This document shows, piece by piece, positions 44,635 through 53,584 of a stretch of 64,000 nt of DNA. The notes below the pieces were generated by a model. That model worked only from the letters and a program-made list of their open reading frames with translations, was not told the DNA's origin and searched no databases. The number at the start of each line of letters is the position of its first letter. The stretch's first letter is position 1. The position numbers and the translations under genes are program-made. Origin of the DNA: Flagellimonas marinaquae (lineage in GTDB: Bacteria; Bacteroidota; Bacteroidia; Flavobacteriales; Flavobacteriaceae); contig NZ_RZMZ01000014.1 in NCBI RefSeq assembly GCF_003992675.1, positions 139,687 to 203,686 on the forward strand, given 5' to 3'.

Positions 44635-45922
44635 CCTTATTTGGTTTGGAAATAATTTACGGGTATCGGACAACGAAGCCCTTAGTTTAGCATCAAAAGC
44701 CGATAGATTGATAGCGGTCTACTTTTTTGACCCTAGACAGTATAAAATCGGTCCATTTGGTTTTAAAAAGACGGAGCGGTTTCGGGCAAAATTTCTTTTG
44801 GAAACGGTGAATCAGCTTCAAAAGAAACTGGAAGACCTAAACATTACTTTACTCGTTTACCAAGACAAACCAGAGCACGGTATTCCAGAGTTGGTGGAAC
44901 GTTTCCAAATCGATACCATTTATCTGCAAAAGGAATGGACGTCGGAAGAAGCCACTGTCTTAGCAAACGTAAAGCGCAAGGTTCCGGAAAATATCGAGTT
45001 TCATGAAACCTTTGACCAATTTTTGTTTCAGCCAGAGGATATTCCTTTTGAATCCTATGACAAGATTCCGCAGGTATTTACGGTTTTCCGTAAAAAGTGC
45101 GAAAAACATGTTGATGTTAGGCCGTGTTTCGAAGTTCCGCAATCCTTTCCAGTTGAAAATAGGGTCGATGATCCATCCCAACTTCCAACATTGGAGGAAC
45201 TGGGCTTCACTGATTTTGAAATGGACCCAAGGTCTGCATTTCCTTTTGGAGGCGGTGAAGCTGAGGCGCTTCAACGCTTACAGCATTATTTTTGGGACAC
45301 CAACAAGCTAGCCTATTATAAAAAGACCAGAAATGGATTGGTAGGTACCGATTACAGTTCCAAGTTTTCCCCATGGTTAGCCAATGGCAGTATTTCCGCT
45401 CGGACGATATATTGGGAAGTCAAGCGTTTTGAAAAAGAAGTCAAAAAAAATCAAGACACCTATTGGTTGATTTTTGAGTTGATTTGGCGGGATTACTTTA
45501 AATATGTTTCCCTAAAACATGGCAATCAGATCTTTAAAATTGACGGTATCCTCGGAGATGAATACGATTGGCACCACAACAAGGCGGCCACACACGATTG
45601 GATCAACGGGCAAACGGATGATGATTTTGTAAACGCCAATATGATAGAACTGAAGGAAACGGGTTGGATGAGCAACCGTGGCCGTCAAAACGTGGCCAGC
45701 TACTGGTCCAAACACTTACAGCAGGACTGGCGCATTGGTGCTTCCTATTTTGAAGCGATGCTCATCGATTATGACGTACACAGCAATTGGGGCAACTGGA
45801 TGTACAACAGTGGTGTGGGAAACGACCCTAGAAATCGAACGTTCAACACTAAAAGACAGGCGGAAATGTACGACCCCAACGGAAAATTCCAAAGGCTCTG
45901 GCTACAACCCTCTTTATTTTGA
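44624..45922 (+). CDS. Cryptochrome DASH family photolyase
   Basis: The 432-residue flavoprotein has an N-terminal photolyase alpha/beta domain ([18 protein letters not shown]) and a C-terminal FAD-binding domain with [33 protein letters not shown] and [11 protein letters not shown]. The closing [19 protein letters not shown] matches DASH proteins, which repair cyclobutane dimers in single-stranded DNA and may sense blue light. It overlaps the DUF2256 gene by 11 bp and precedes a second photolyase by 3 bp. Confidence 0.93.
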   Translation: MKTSLIWFGNNLRVSDNEALSLASKADRLIAVYFFDPRQYKIGPFGFKKTERFRAKFLLETVNQLQKKLEDLNITLLVYQDKPEHGIPELVERFQIDTIYLQKEWTSEEATVLANVKRKVPENIEFHETFDQFLFQPEDIPFESYDKIPQVFTVFRKKCEKHVDVRPCFEVPQSFPVENRVDDPSQLPTLEELGFTDFEMDPRSAFPFGGGEAEALQRLQHYFWDTNKLAYYKKTRNGLVGTDYSSKFSPWLANGSISARTIYWEVKRFEKEVKKNQDTYWLIFELIWRDYFKYVSLKHGNQIFKIDGILGDEYDWHHNKAATHDWINGQTDDDFVNANMIELKETGWMSNRGRQNVASYWSKHLQQDWRIGASYFEAMLIDYDVHSNWGNWMYNSGVGNDPRNRTFNTKRQAEMYDPNGKFQRLWLQPSLF

Positions 45923-45925
45923 TCC

Positions 45926-47458
45926 ATGAAAAAACTTAGACTGATCCTTGGCGATCAACTCAACCTTTCCCATAGTTGGTTCAACGAAACGAGTAATGAT
46001 AACCTATACCTGATGGCAGAAATGCGTCAGGAAACCGATTACGTAAAACACCATATCCAAAAAGTGGTCGGTTTTTTTAGTGCCATGCGCAATTTTGCCA
46101 GTGCTCTGGAAAATGAGGGACACCAAGTCATCTATTTTACCATAGCCGACAAAAACAATCCCCAAAACTTGCCCGACCTCATCGACCAAGTAATCAAAGA
46201 TCGGGACATTGAAAAATTGGAGTACCAGTTGCCGGATGAATATCGATTGGATGAGCAGTTGAAGGATATTTGTGAGCATATTTCCATTTCCAGTGAAGCA
46301 TTTGACACCGAACATTTTTATACCTCACGGGATGAACTAAAAAATCACTTCAAAGGAAAAAAACAATTGATCATGGAAAGTTTTTATCGTATGATGCGGA
46401 AAAAACACCATGTTTTGATGGAAAACGACCAGCCCGAAGGCGGAAAATGGAATTTTGACCAGAGCAACCGCAAAAAATGGGATGGTTCGCCCAGTATACC
46501 CAAAGAACTTTCTTTTGACAAGGATGTAAGCGATATCGTAGAGGAAATCAAAAAGGCCGAGGTAGTGACCTTTGGTAATATTGACCCTAAAAAATTTCCC
46601 TGGCCTACTACCTACCAAGAATGTAAAAAGCTATTGGATTTTTTCTGTTCTGATTTGCTGACGTACTTCGGAGACTATCAAGATGCCTTGCATACCCAAC
46701 AAAAGTACTTGTTCCATTCCCGATTATCCTTTGCCATGAACAGCAAAATGCTCTCACCAAAAGAGGTAGTGGATGCCGTTGTGGACCATTACCATGAACA
46801 CCAAGGTGATATCCATATATCGCAAGTGGAAGGGTTTGTGCGTCAGATTTTGGGCTGGCGCGAGTATATGAGAGGGATATACTGGAAAGAAATGCCCCAA
46901 TATGCCCAATTGAACGAATTGGATAACCATAATCCACTACCGGATTTTTTCTGGACGGGCAAGACCAAAATGAACTGCCTGCAAAAGTCAATTTCGCAAA
47001 GTTTGGACGATGCCTACGCCCATCACATTCAAAGATTAATGGTGATAGGCAATTATGCGTTGTTGACCCAAATACACCCCGATCAAGTAGATGCCTGGTA
47101 TTTGGGAGTGTACATTGATGCCCTGGAATGGGTGGAGATTACCAATACTAGGGGTATGAGCCAATTTGCCGATGGAGGCATTGTGGCGACAAAGCCTTAT
47201 GTGAGCAGTGCCAACTATATCAACAAAATGGGCAATTATTGTAAGGATTGCCACTACAGCCATACTAAAAAGACAGGAGAAAAATCGTGCCCGTTCAATG
47301 CACTGTATTGGAATTTTTTGGATGAGAAAAAGGAATTTTTCAAAAACAACCAACGCATGTCGATGATGTTGAGCTTGCTGGACAAAAAGAGCAGTGACGA
47401 GTTGAAGGAACTAAGGGAAAGGGCGCAAGAAGTGATAGCGAATCCAGACAGTTTTTGA
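45926..47458 (+). CDS. Iron-sulphur (FeS-BCP) type cryptochrome/photolyase
   Basis: The 510-residue protein begins KLRLILGDQLNLSHSWF, the signature of the PhrB/FeS-BCP class, whose characterised members repair (6-4) photoproducts. Four cysteines for the 4Fe-4S cluster are visible: one in KMNCLQKSISQS and three in GNYCKDCHYSHTKKTGEKSC. The FAD-domain segment EGFVRQILGWREYMRGIYW is typical. It lies 3 bp after the DASH gene, so the cell can make two complementary light-driven repair enzymes from one transcript. Confidence 0.94.
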   Translation: MKKLRLILGDQLNLSHSWFNETSNDNLYLMAEMRQETDYVKHHIQKVVGFFSAMRNFASALENEGHQVIYFTIADKNNPQNLPDLIDQVIKDRDIEKLEYQLPDEYRLDEQLKDICEHISISSEAFDTEHFYTSRDELKNHFKGKKQLIMESFYRMMRKKHHVLMENDQPEGGKWNFDQSNRKKWDGSPSIPKELSFDKDVSDIVEEIKKAEVVTFGNIDPKKFPWPTTYQECKKLLDFFCSDLLTYFGDYQDALHTQQKYLFHSRLSFAMNSKMLSPKEVVDAVVDHYHEHQGDIHISQVEGFVRQILGWREYMRGIYWKEMPQYAQLNELDNHNPLPDFFWTGKTKMNCLQKSISQSLDDAYAHHIQRLMVIGNYALLTQIHPDQVDAWYLGVYIDALEWVEITNTRGMSQFADGGIVATKPYVSSANYINKMGNYCKDCHYSHTKKTGEKSCPFNALYWNFLDEKKEFFKNNQRMSMMLSLLDKKSSDELKELRERAQEVIANPDSF

Positions 47459-47537
47459 TTTTAACGATCCTTTAAAATCCACTTTCGGCTACGTTTCCGT
47501 ATATCTTTAAAAATATTCCGCTTCGGCGCCTATATAT

Positions 47538-47580
47538 AAAAAGTCCTTCACAACGAGTTGCGAAGGACTTTTCACTTTTT
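47538..47580. terminator. Bidirectional terminator between photolyase and clpP
   Basis: AAAAGTCCTTC (47539-47549) pairs with GAAGGACTTTT (47562-47572). CAAC-GA-GTTG extends the stem inside after one mismatch. T-rich sequence follows on the plus strand and an A-run on the other side serves the minus strand. The 79 bp before it, after the photolyase stop, hold nothing I recognise. Confidence 0.88.
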
Positions 47581-47598
47581 TGGAACTATCGCGTTGAC

Positions 47599-48147
47599 CT
47601 ATTTCAGGATTTCATCCACAATGCCATACTCAACGGACTCTTCGGCACTCATCCAGTAATCACGATCAAAATCCCTCATCACCTTTTCAAAGGGCTGGCC
47701 ACAGTTTTCCGAAAGAATCTTGGCGCCCAATTCCTTGGTTTTTATGATTTCCCTGGCTTGGATTTCGATATTGGACGCTTGTCCCCTTGCGCCACCACTG
47801 GGTTGGTGAATCATTACACGGGCATGGGGTTGGATAAACCTTCTCCCCTTTTCCCCTACCGATAAGAGTATGGAACCCATGGACGCCGCCAAACCGGAGC
47901 ATACCGTAGATACCGGACTTTTGATCTGCTTGATGGTATCGTAGATAGCAAAACCAGAGGTGACATACCCCCCTGGGCTGTTGATGATCAATTGGATTTC
48001 CTTATGGTTCAACATATCCAAGTAGAGCAACCTATCTATGACATGCTTGGCAGAGTCGTCATCTACTTGGCCCCAAAGGAACACTTTGCGGTCCTCTAAC
48101 AGTTTTTCTTGGATCAATTCCTGAACTTTTCCTTTTTTTGAACTCAT
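47599..48147 (-). CDS. clpP: ATP-dependent Clp protease proteolytic subunit
   Basis: ClpP forms the barrel-shaped peptidase that works with ClpX or ClpA. From the ATG ending at 48147 it has 182 residues with the catalytic triad S89 (SGLAASMGS), H114 (MIHQPSGG) and D163 (FDRDYWMSAEE). A TTG eight codons further upstream overlaps the -7 element, so the ATG is chosen. clpX and tig are not adjacent. The protein is shorter than the usual 190-220 residues, so a paralogous ClpP cannot be excluded. Confidence 0.93.
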   Translation of the reverse strand: MSSKKGKVQELIQEKLLEDRKVFLWGQVDDDSAKHVIDRLLYLDMLNHKEIQLIINSPGGYVTSGFAIYDTIKQIKSPVSTVCSGLAASMGSILLSVGEKGRRFIQPHARVMIHQPSGGARGQASNIEIQAREIIKTKELGAKILSENCGQPFEKVMRDFDRDYWMSAEESVEYGIVDEILK

Positions 48148-48168
48148 TTTATAGCTATTGTAAGACTT

Positions 48169-48176
48169 CAAAAATA
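48169..48176 (-). promoter_or_regulatory. -7 element TATTTTTG for clpP
   Basis: Read on the minus strand this exact TAnnTTTG match sits 21 nt before the ATG ending at 48147. No -33 TTG is found at standard spacing. It overlaps the alternative TTG start and so helps choose the ATG. Confidence 0.5.
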
Positions 48177-48223
48177 ATCAAATTCCAAGGAAGTTGAGGC
48201 ACTTGTTCGCCACAATGCCCCGA

Positions 48224-49051
48224 TTATGATTTTATCTCCACTTTTTGGGAAACCACATCCTTGATCGGAATAATAAATTTTCCAGTATTGGTCTCCAAGG
48301 TGAGGCTATTGTTCTCAATGGCCTTGATGGTCCCCTCGTCCCCATTGATCACGATCCTATCGCCCACTACATACGTCTTACGTGTATAAAATGCCCTTAG
48401 GATATCGGCTACAATCTCGCGGGAGCCCAGCCCTACCCCTAAGGCAAAGGCCAAGAGGAACGAACCCATGATCAGGGTAATGTTATTGGTGATGATGGTA
48501 GTGTCGACCCCTGCTTGGTTCAATGCTGTGATGGACATAAAAATGACAATCACGTAAAAAAACAGGTTGCTCACGATGTTGGACCCCCCGAATTCGAGTG
48601 AATCGAACAATCGCTTTATGGTCTTCTTCACAAAGTTTCCAATATAGAATCCGAGCATCAACAAGGCCAGTGCGCTAAAGAAACGAGGTAAGTAGTGTAA
48701 AAGGTTGCCTATTTCCTGTGAAATGATCTTCCAGTCCAAAATATCCGCAGCCACGATCAAAAAGACCAAGATCAGAAACCATCGTACAAATCCCAAGATG
48801 ATTTTTATAACGTCTACATTAAATTCACCCTTGCTGGCCACATCCATTCCATTGATCCTATCGTTGAGCAGATCAACTTTGGCCAGTTTTAGGATTTTCT
48901 TTAAAAGGAACAATACAATTTTGATGACGATCCAACCCAGGCACAAAATGACCAAGGCTCCCAAGATTTTGGGAAAGGCCAATGCCATCTCTTTGCCCAT
49001 TCCGGATAGTGAATCAAGGGTCAAATTCTTCCATTCGTTAATAGTCTCCAT
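48224..49051 (-). CDS. Small-conductance mechanosensitive channel (MscS family)
   Basis: The 275-residue protein has about four transmembrane helices (FPKILGALVILCLGWIVIKI, VRWFLILVFLIVAADIL, FFSALALLMLGFYIG, NITLIMGSFLLAFALGVG). The MscS pore and beta domain follows: GLGSREIVADILRAFYTR then YVVGDRIVINGDEGTIKAIE. It should release solutes during osmotic downshift. It is short, ending soon after the beta domain, without the C-terminal alpha/beta cage of E. coli MscS. The upstream gene on the same strand is the 62-residue protein, 35 bp away. Confidence 0.9.
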   Translation of the reverse strand: METINEWKNLTLDSLSGMGKEMALAFPKILGALVILCLGWIVIKIVLFLLKKILKLAKVDLLNDRINGMDVASKGEFNVDVIKIILGFVRWFLILVFLIVAADILDWKIISQEIGNLLHYLPRFFSALALLMLGFYIGNFVKKTIKRLFDSLEFGGSNIVSNLFFYVIVIFMSITALNQAGVDTTIITNNITLIMGSFLLAFALGVGLGSREIVADILRAFYTRKTYVVGDRIVINGDEGTIKAIENNSLTLETNTGKFIIPIKDVVSQKVEIKS

Positions 49052-49086
49052 AGTTGATGTTTATTTATAGTGTTCGGTTACGTTGA

Positions 49087-49275
49087 TCAATTATCTCCCA
49101 AGGTTCTGAATAGTTTGCGCAAAGCACCCCCCAAATTGATGGAGAAGAGCGAAGCCATGTCCATGATCAACTTTGCGGCCGCAATGTCGTTCATGACCCT
49201 TTGCTTCATTTCGGGAGGAGCCTCGTGCAAGGAGGCCTCCAGTTCCTTAAATGGGTTTTTGTGTTTCTTTGCCAT
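49087..49275 (-). CDS. Small hypothetical protein abutting an ECF sigma gene
   Basis: The 62-residue product (MAKKHKNPFKELEASLHEAP..) is charged at the N-terminus and has a predicted amphipathic or mildly hydrophobic helix (AAAKLIMDMASLFSINLGGAL) in its second half. Its ATG immediately follows the sigma factor's stop (0 bp gap), so the two are translated together. I do not recognise the family. Position suggests a partner or modulator of the sigma factor, which otherwise lacks an anti-sigma gene, but this is inference. The coding evidence is context and a clean start. Confidence 0.7.
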   Translation of the reverse strand: MAKKHKNPFKELEASLHEAPPEMKQRVMNDIAAAKLIMDMASLFSINLGGALRKLFRTLGDN

Positions 49276-49905
49276 CTATTCCAAGGTATTATAGATTTCC
49301 ACTAGTCGTTCCTTCGCTCTTTTAATGCGCATTTTCACCGCGCTTTCCCCAATCTCCAGTAAGGAGACCAGATCTTTGATGCTAGCCCCATCTTGGTATT
49401 TTAACAGCAGTAGCGACTTGTCCTCAGCTGCAATCAGCTCCAATGCTTTTTTGAGTTTGTCCGCCTTCATTTCAAACAAGCTCTCATCGGGTACTTCTTC
49501 GGTAAGTTTATGTTCGGAAGTTTCCACCTGAACGGATTTATCCCTTATTTTCAGTTGTTTGTTCCGGTTGACATAATTCACACAAAAATTATAGGTAAAA
49601 GAGTAGAGCCAAGTAGAAAACTTCGATTTGCCCTTGAAGCTTCGAAGTTTGATAAATAGCTGGAGGAAGACATCTTGGGTCAGGTCCTCCGCTTCATCCG
49701 CAGATTTTGCGAATCCGTAACATTTGTTATAGACCATTTTCACATAGCGGTCGTACAACTTCCCAAAAAGCATAGGGTCGTTGTCCGCAACAATCTGTTT
49801 CACCAATTCCTCATCAGAAAGATGCACGTATAAGTCTTCCTTTTCCAAAAACGTTTTGTCGGGGTTACTTATAAGTATGAGAAACAGGTTTTTTAAAAAA
49901 GTCAC
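49276..49905 (-). CDS. ECF-type RNA polymerase sigma factor
   Basis: The 209-residue protein has region 2 (LYDRYVKMVYNKCYGFA, EAEDLTQDVFLQLFIKLRSF, FSTWLYSFTYNFCVNYVNR) and region 4 (LLLKYQDGASIKDLVSLLEIGESAVKMRIKRAKERL). The first 20 residues (MTFLKNLFLILISNPDKTF) are an unusual hydrophobic extension, and a later start is possible (no ATG follows directly; the core begins near LSDEELVKQI). The 62-residue protein gene is fused end-to-start behind it. Confidence 0.9.
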   Translation of the reverse strand: MTFLKNLFLILISNPDKTFLEKEDLYVHLSDEELVKQIVADNDPMLFGKLYDRYVKMVYNKCYGFAKSADEAEDLTQDVFLQLFIKLRSFKGKSKFSTWLYSFTYNFCVNYVNRNKQLKIRDKSVQVETSEHKLTEEVPDESLFEMKADKLKKALELIAAEDKSLLLLKYQDGASIKDLVSLLEIGESAVKMRIKRAKERLVEIYNTLE

Positions 49906-49968
49906 TCCAAAAACGATTTATTTGACCGAGCTTTTTAAAATGGGGCGCAAATTAACGGATTTTCCTAG

Positions 49969-49976
49969 TATATTTG
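49969..49976 (+). promoter_or_regulatory. -7 element TATATTTG for the lipoprotein gene
   Basis: This exact TAnnTTTG match lies 14 nt before the ATG at 49991. No TTG box is seen at the usual distance. Confidence 0.5.
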
Positions 49977-49990
49977 GTTAAAAACCAGAC

Positions 49991-50680
49991 ATGAAGACCT
50001 ATTACATCGCCGGACTGCTTTCCTTTTTATTTTTTACCGCTTGTAAAACTGAACCGAACAAAACCGAACCTACGGCTGAAACCACGGAAACTGAGAAAAC
50101 CGTTCCCGAACGAATTGCCGAGGCCCATGGTTTTGAGCATTGGAAAGATGTGGAGAGAATCACTTTTACCTTTAATGTGGACAGGGATTCCATGCACTTT
50201 GAGCGCAGCTGGGATTGGGAACCCAAAACCAATATGGTAACGGCCATTTCGGGTACGGACACCTTGCGGTACGACCGGAATGCGATGGACAGTATAGCCC
50301 TAAAGACGAATGGAGGTTTCATTAATGACCGGTACTGGCTCATGGCTCCCTTTAACCTCATGTGGGACGCCAATAATTACGCGTTTGAACATACAGAGGA
50401 GGCTACGGCTCCCATTAGCCAAGAACCCATGCAAAAGCTTACCATTGTGTATGCCAATGAAGGTGGCTACACCCCTGGCGATGCATATGATTTCTACTTT
50501 AAGGATGATTACATCCTTCGGGAGTGGGCCTATCGCAAATCCAACCAAGAGGAGCCCAATTTGGTATCCACTTGGGAAGATTATGTAGAGATGGAAGGCC
50601 TACAGTTGGCACAACAGCACAACCGACCCGATGGAGGTACCAGCCTTTATTTTACTGGGTTTTTGGTGAGTAAGGAATAA
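49991..50680 (+). CDS. Lipoprotein of unknown function
   Basis: The 229-residue protein starts with a lipoprotein signal (MKTYYIAGLLSFLFFTAC, cysteine 18), followed by a threonine/glutamate-rich linker (EPTAETTETEKT). A domain follows opening HGFEHWKDVERITFTFNVD, with many paired tryptophan/aromatic beta-strand segments. The pattern recalls outer-membrane lipoproteins of the LolA/LppX-like fold found in Bacteroidota, but I do not recognise a named family. It has its own -7 element and a simple single-gene layout. Confidence 0.8.
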   Translation: MKTYYIAGLLSFLFFTACKTEPNKTEPTAETTETEKTVPERIAEAHGFEHWKDVERITFTFNVDRDSMHFERSWDWEPKTNMVTAISGTDTLRYDRNAMDSIALKTNGGFINDRYWLMAPFNLMWDANNYAFEHTEEATAPISQEPMQKLTIVYANEGGYTPGDAYDFYFKDDYILREWAYRKSNQEEPNLVSTWEDYVEMEGLQLAQQHNRPDGGTSLYFTGFLVSKE

Positions 50681-50760
50681 GGCGGGAAATTTCTTTTATG
50701 GGTAATTATATTTTTTTCGAGGAACCCCAACAACCATAATCAGTCCAAAAAGACAAAAAG

Positions 50761-51156
50761 ATGAAAGTAACACTCATAAGCATCCCTGTTCGGGACCAAG
50801 AAAAAGCGTTGAAGTTTTACTCAGAAAAACTAGGCTTTATCAAAAAGAAAGATGAACCTTTAGGAGGTGGCAATCGATGGCTCACCTTAGTCTCCAAAGA
50901 TTGGCAAGATGGACCTGAACTTTTATTAGAGCCAGCTCCCAATCATTTTGAGCCATCAAAAGTATACCAAGAGGCGCTTAAGGAAGCAGGCATCCCATGG
51001 ACCCAGTTTGATGTGCATAATGTGGATACCGAGTATGAGCGATTGACCAAGCTTGGGGTAGAGTTTACAATTAAGCCAACCGTAGCGGGAAATGTAAAAT
51101 ATGCCATTCTTAATGATACTTGTGGAAATTACATTCAATTGGTACAAGAGCTATAA
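50761..51156 (+). CDS. VOC (glyoxalase/bleomycin resistance) family protein
   Basis: The 131-residue protein has two beta-alpha-beta-beta-beta units: ISIPVRDQEKALKFYSEKLGF at the N-terminus and VDTEYERLTKLGVEFTIKPT in the second half, ending with CGNYIQLVQEL, which includes the usual glutamine/glutamate ligand position. It may bind a metal and a small substrate; the substrate is unknown. It stands alone, 80 bp after the lipoprotein gene. Confidence 0.87.
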   Translation: MKVTLISIPVRDQEKALKFYSEKLGFIKKKDEPLGGGNRWLTLVSKDWQDGPELLLEPAPNHFEPSKVYQEALKEAGIPWTQFDVHNVDTEYERLTKLGVEFTIKPTVAGNVKYAILNDTCGNYIQLVQEL

Positions 51157-51267
51157 AAATACCATAAGAAGTCTTCCTAACTTAGTTCATCCTTAAATTA
51201 CTGATAACCTTACCATCACCTTATTTCTGTTTTTATATTTTTAGTCAGCTACAAATCAAGTAGCTCT

Positions 51268-51284
51268 CCCCCCCCCAAAAAAAA
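51268..51284. repeat. Homopolymer tract C9-A8
   Basis: Nine cytosines (51268-51276) are followed directly by eight adenines (51277-51284). The tract lies 59 bp before the start of the S41 peptidase gene, within a 187-bp AT-rich intergenic region where I otherwise see nothing. Long C-tracts are prone to slippage and are rare in this AT-leaning sequence. Confidence 0.8.
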
Positions 51285-51343
51285 TCTCGTACAACATCCG
51301 AAAACATAAATTTTATCTTAATCCATTTACTAAAAAGCCTGTA

Positions 51344-53551
51344 ATGAAACAACAACTACTTTTGGTTTTAATCCTCCTGGCTACTATAGGTTGCAATGCC
51401 CAAAATGATAAAAAATTCAATCTAGATTTTGAAAATCATAAAGGAGAAACCAAGCTATCGGATGGTTGGTTCCAATGGGGCGACCATAAATTATCCATTG
51501 ACACCCTAGCTTACTCTGGGACCAAGGCTGGAAAAATCACATCCCTTGAAAATGGAGAATTTGGAAGTATTGCTTACAAAATACCCGCTAAATATGAGGG
51601 CAAGAGCATCAAACTCGAGGGGTACATGAAAACTAAAAACGTGCAAGGTGGTTTTGCGGGGTTGTTATTGAGGGTTGATGGCAATGGTTCTTCCTTTGCG
51701 TTTGACAATATGCAAGACAAAAACATTACAGGAACCAACGACTGGAAAAAGTATACCATAAACCTCAACTATCCTGAAGGGGCGGAAATGATTTATGTTG
51801 CAGGTATACTTGTAGGTACCGGTGAAGCTTGGTATGACGATTTTACAGTAACAATCGATGACAAAAACATACAAACCCTTGAAGAGATCAAAAGGAAACC
51901 AACAAAGGCAGAATTGGATAAAGAATTCGATTCCGGGTCATTGTTGGATTTATCCAATATATCTGCTAAAGACATTGAAAACCTGAAATTGTTGGGCAAG
52001 GTTTGGGGGTTTCTAAAATACCATCATCCGGAAATAGCCAAAGGAAATTATAATTGGGATTATGAACTCTTTAGATTTTTACCAAATTACCTGCAATCCA
52101 AAAGTGATGTGGAAAGAAACAATCATTTGATTGAATGGATCGCTTCTTTGGGCGATTTAAAAAAATGTTCCGACTGCAAACCCACCCGTGAAGATGCGGT
52201 AATTCGCCCCGACCATAGATGGATTGAGAATGAAGATGACCGACTTAAAGAAAAATTGCTACATGTCTATAATAACCGTTCTCAAGGAAAGCATTATTAC
52301 ATTGGCATGGCACCAGGCATCGGCAACCCAAATTTCAAAAATGAAGAAGCGTATTACCTAATGCCTTTTCCCGATGATGGGTACAGACTACTTTCGCTAT
52401 ATCGATTTTGGAACATGATTCATTATTTTTTTCCTTACAAACATTTAACGGAAAAAGATTGGAACGATGTACTAGCTGAATACATCCCAGTTTTCTTGAA
52501 TGCTGAAGATGAATTGGAATATGAATTGGCCGCAATACGGCTCATCGGCGAAATTCAGGATACCCATGCCAACCTCTGGGAAGGTGCCGGCAAAATAAAT
52601 GAATGGAAAGGATTAAATTATCCTCCTGTACATGTTCGTTTTATTGAAAACAAATTGGTGGTAACCGACTTTTATAATGAAGAACATATAGATAAGGTCG
52701 GGCTAGAGATTGGAGACATAATCACCAAAATCAATGATAGGACTGTTGCTGAAATAGTGAAAGAAAGAGCACCGTATTATCCAGCTTCAAACCAGCCTAC
52801 CATGCTGAGGGATATTTCCCCCGACCTCTTGCGATCGAATTTAAATGAAATCGAAATTGTTGTAGATTCGAAGGATAATATCCCAAGGTCCAAGTCACTA
52901 AAACTATATCCAAAAGATAGTCTTGATATTTATAGTTGGTATAGAAGGGAGGATTTCAAGTCCTTTAAAATATTGGACAATAACATTGGCTATGTAACAC
53001 TACAAACTATCAAGGAAGAGGATATATCCAAAATCAAAAAGCAGTTCAAAGACACCAAAGGTATAATTATTGACATCAGGAACTACCCTTCAACATTTGT
53101 TCCATTCTCCTTGGGTTCTTATTTTGTCTCTTCCCTCACACCTTTTGTAAAGTTCACTAATGGGAATATTAATAATCCTGGTGAATTCACGTTTGGAGAA
53201 GAACTAAAAATACCCAGTAAAGGATACACATACGAAGGAAAATTAGTGGTGTTGGTGAATGAACTTACACAAAGTCAAGCCGAATATACATCGATGGCAT
53301 TTAGAGCAGGAGACAACACGACAATAATTGGCAGTACAACAGCAGGCGCTGACGGAAATGTATCCATGATATATCTGCCTGGTGGGATGAGAACGATGAT
53401 TTCGGGCATTGGCGTATATTACCCCGATGGAAAAGAGACACAAAGAGTAGGCATTGTCCCCGATATTGAGGTGCATCCAACTATTGAAGGAATAAGGGCA
53501 GGGAAAGACGAATTGCTCGAAAAAGCGATTGAAATAATTAGCAAACGCTAG
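51344..53551 (+). CDS. S41 family peptidase, lipoprotein
   Basis: The 735-residue protein carries a lipoprotein signal (MKQQLLLVLILLATIGC) and an N-terminal beta-sandwich domain resembling a carbohydrate-binding module (residues 25-170, DNMQDKNITGTNDWKKY). A helical middle follows with a PDZ-like segment (VGLEIGDIITKINDR) and a C-terminal S41 core (IGYVTLQTI, VVLVNELTQSQAEYTS, TTAGADGN). The serine in TQSQAE is in the position of the tail-specific protease nucleophile. It is envelope-anchored; the substrate is unknown. The tail converges on the MFS gene. Confidence 0.87.
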   Translation: MKQQLLLVLILLATIGCNAQNDKKFNLDFENHKGETKLSDGWFQWGDHKLSIDTLAYSGTKAGKITSLENGEFGSIAYKIPAKYEGKSIKLEGYMKTKNVQGGFAGLLLRVDGNGSSFAFDNMQDKNITGTNDWKKYTINLNYPEGAEMIYVAGILVGTGEAWYDDFTVTIDDKNIQTLEEIKRKPTKAELDKEFDSGSLLDLSNISAKDIENLKLLGKVWGFLKYHHPEIAKGNYNWDYELFRFLPNYLQSKSDVERNNHLIEWIASLGDLKKCSDCKPTREDAVIRPDHRWIENEDDRLKEKLLHVYNNRSQGKHYYIGMAPGIGNPNFKNEEAYYLMPFPDDGYRLLSLYRFWNMIHYFFPYKHLTEKDWNDVLAEYIPVFLNAEDELEYELAAIRLIGEIQDTHANLWEGAGKINEWKGLNYPPVHVRFIENKLVVTDFYNEEHIDKVGLEIGDIITKINDRTVAEIVKERAPYYPASNQPTMLRDISPDLLRSNLNEIEIVVDSKDNIPRSKSLKLYPKDSLDIYSWYRREDFKSFKILDNNIGYVTLQTIKEEDISKIKKQFKDTKGIIIDIRNYPSTFVPFSLGSYFVSSLTPFVKFTNGNINNPGEFTFGEELKIPSKGYTYEGKLVVLVNELTQSQAEYTSMAFRAGDNTTIIGSTTAGADGNVSMIYLPGGMRTMISGIGVYYPDGKETQRVGIVPDIEVHPTIEGIRAGKDELLEKAIEIISKR

Positions 53552-53584
53552 AAAAAGTTGATAAATGTTGAACTAATTGAATTG

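Noticed and set aside
44455..44673. Minus-strand 72-codon frame
   Set aside because: It is opposite the DUF2256 gene, whose zinc motif and overlap with the photolyase gene are convincing.
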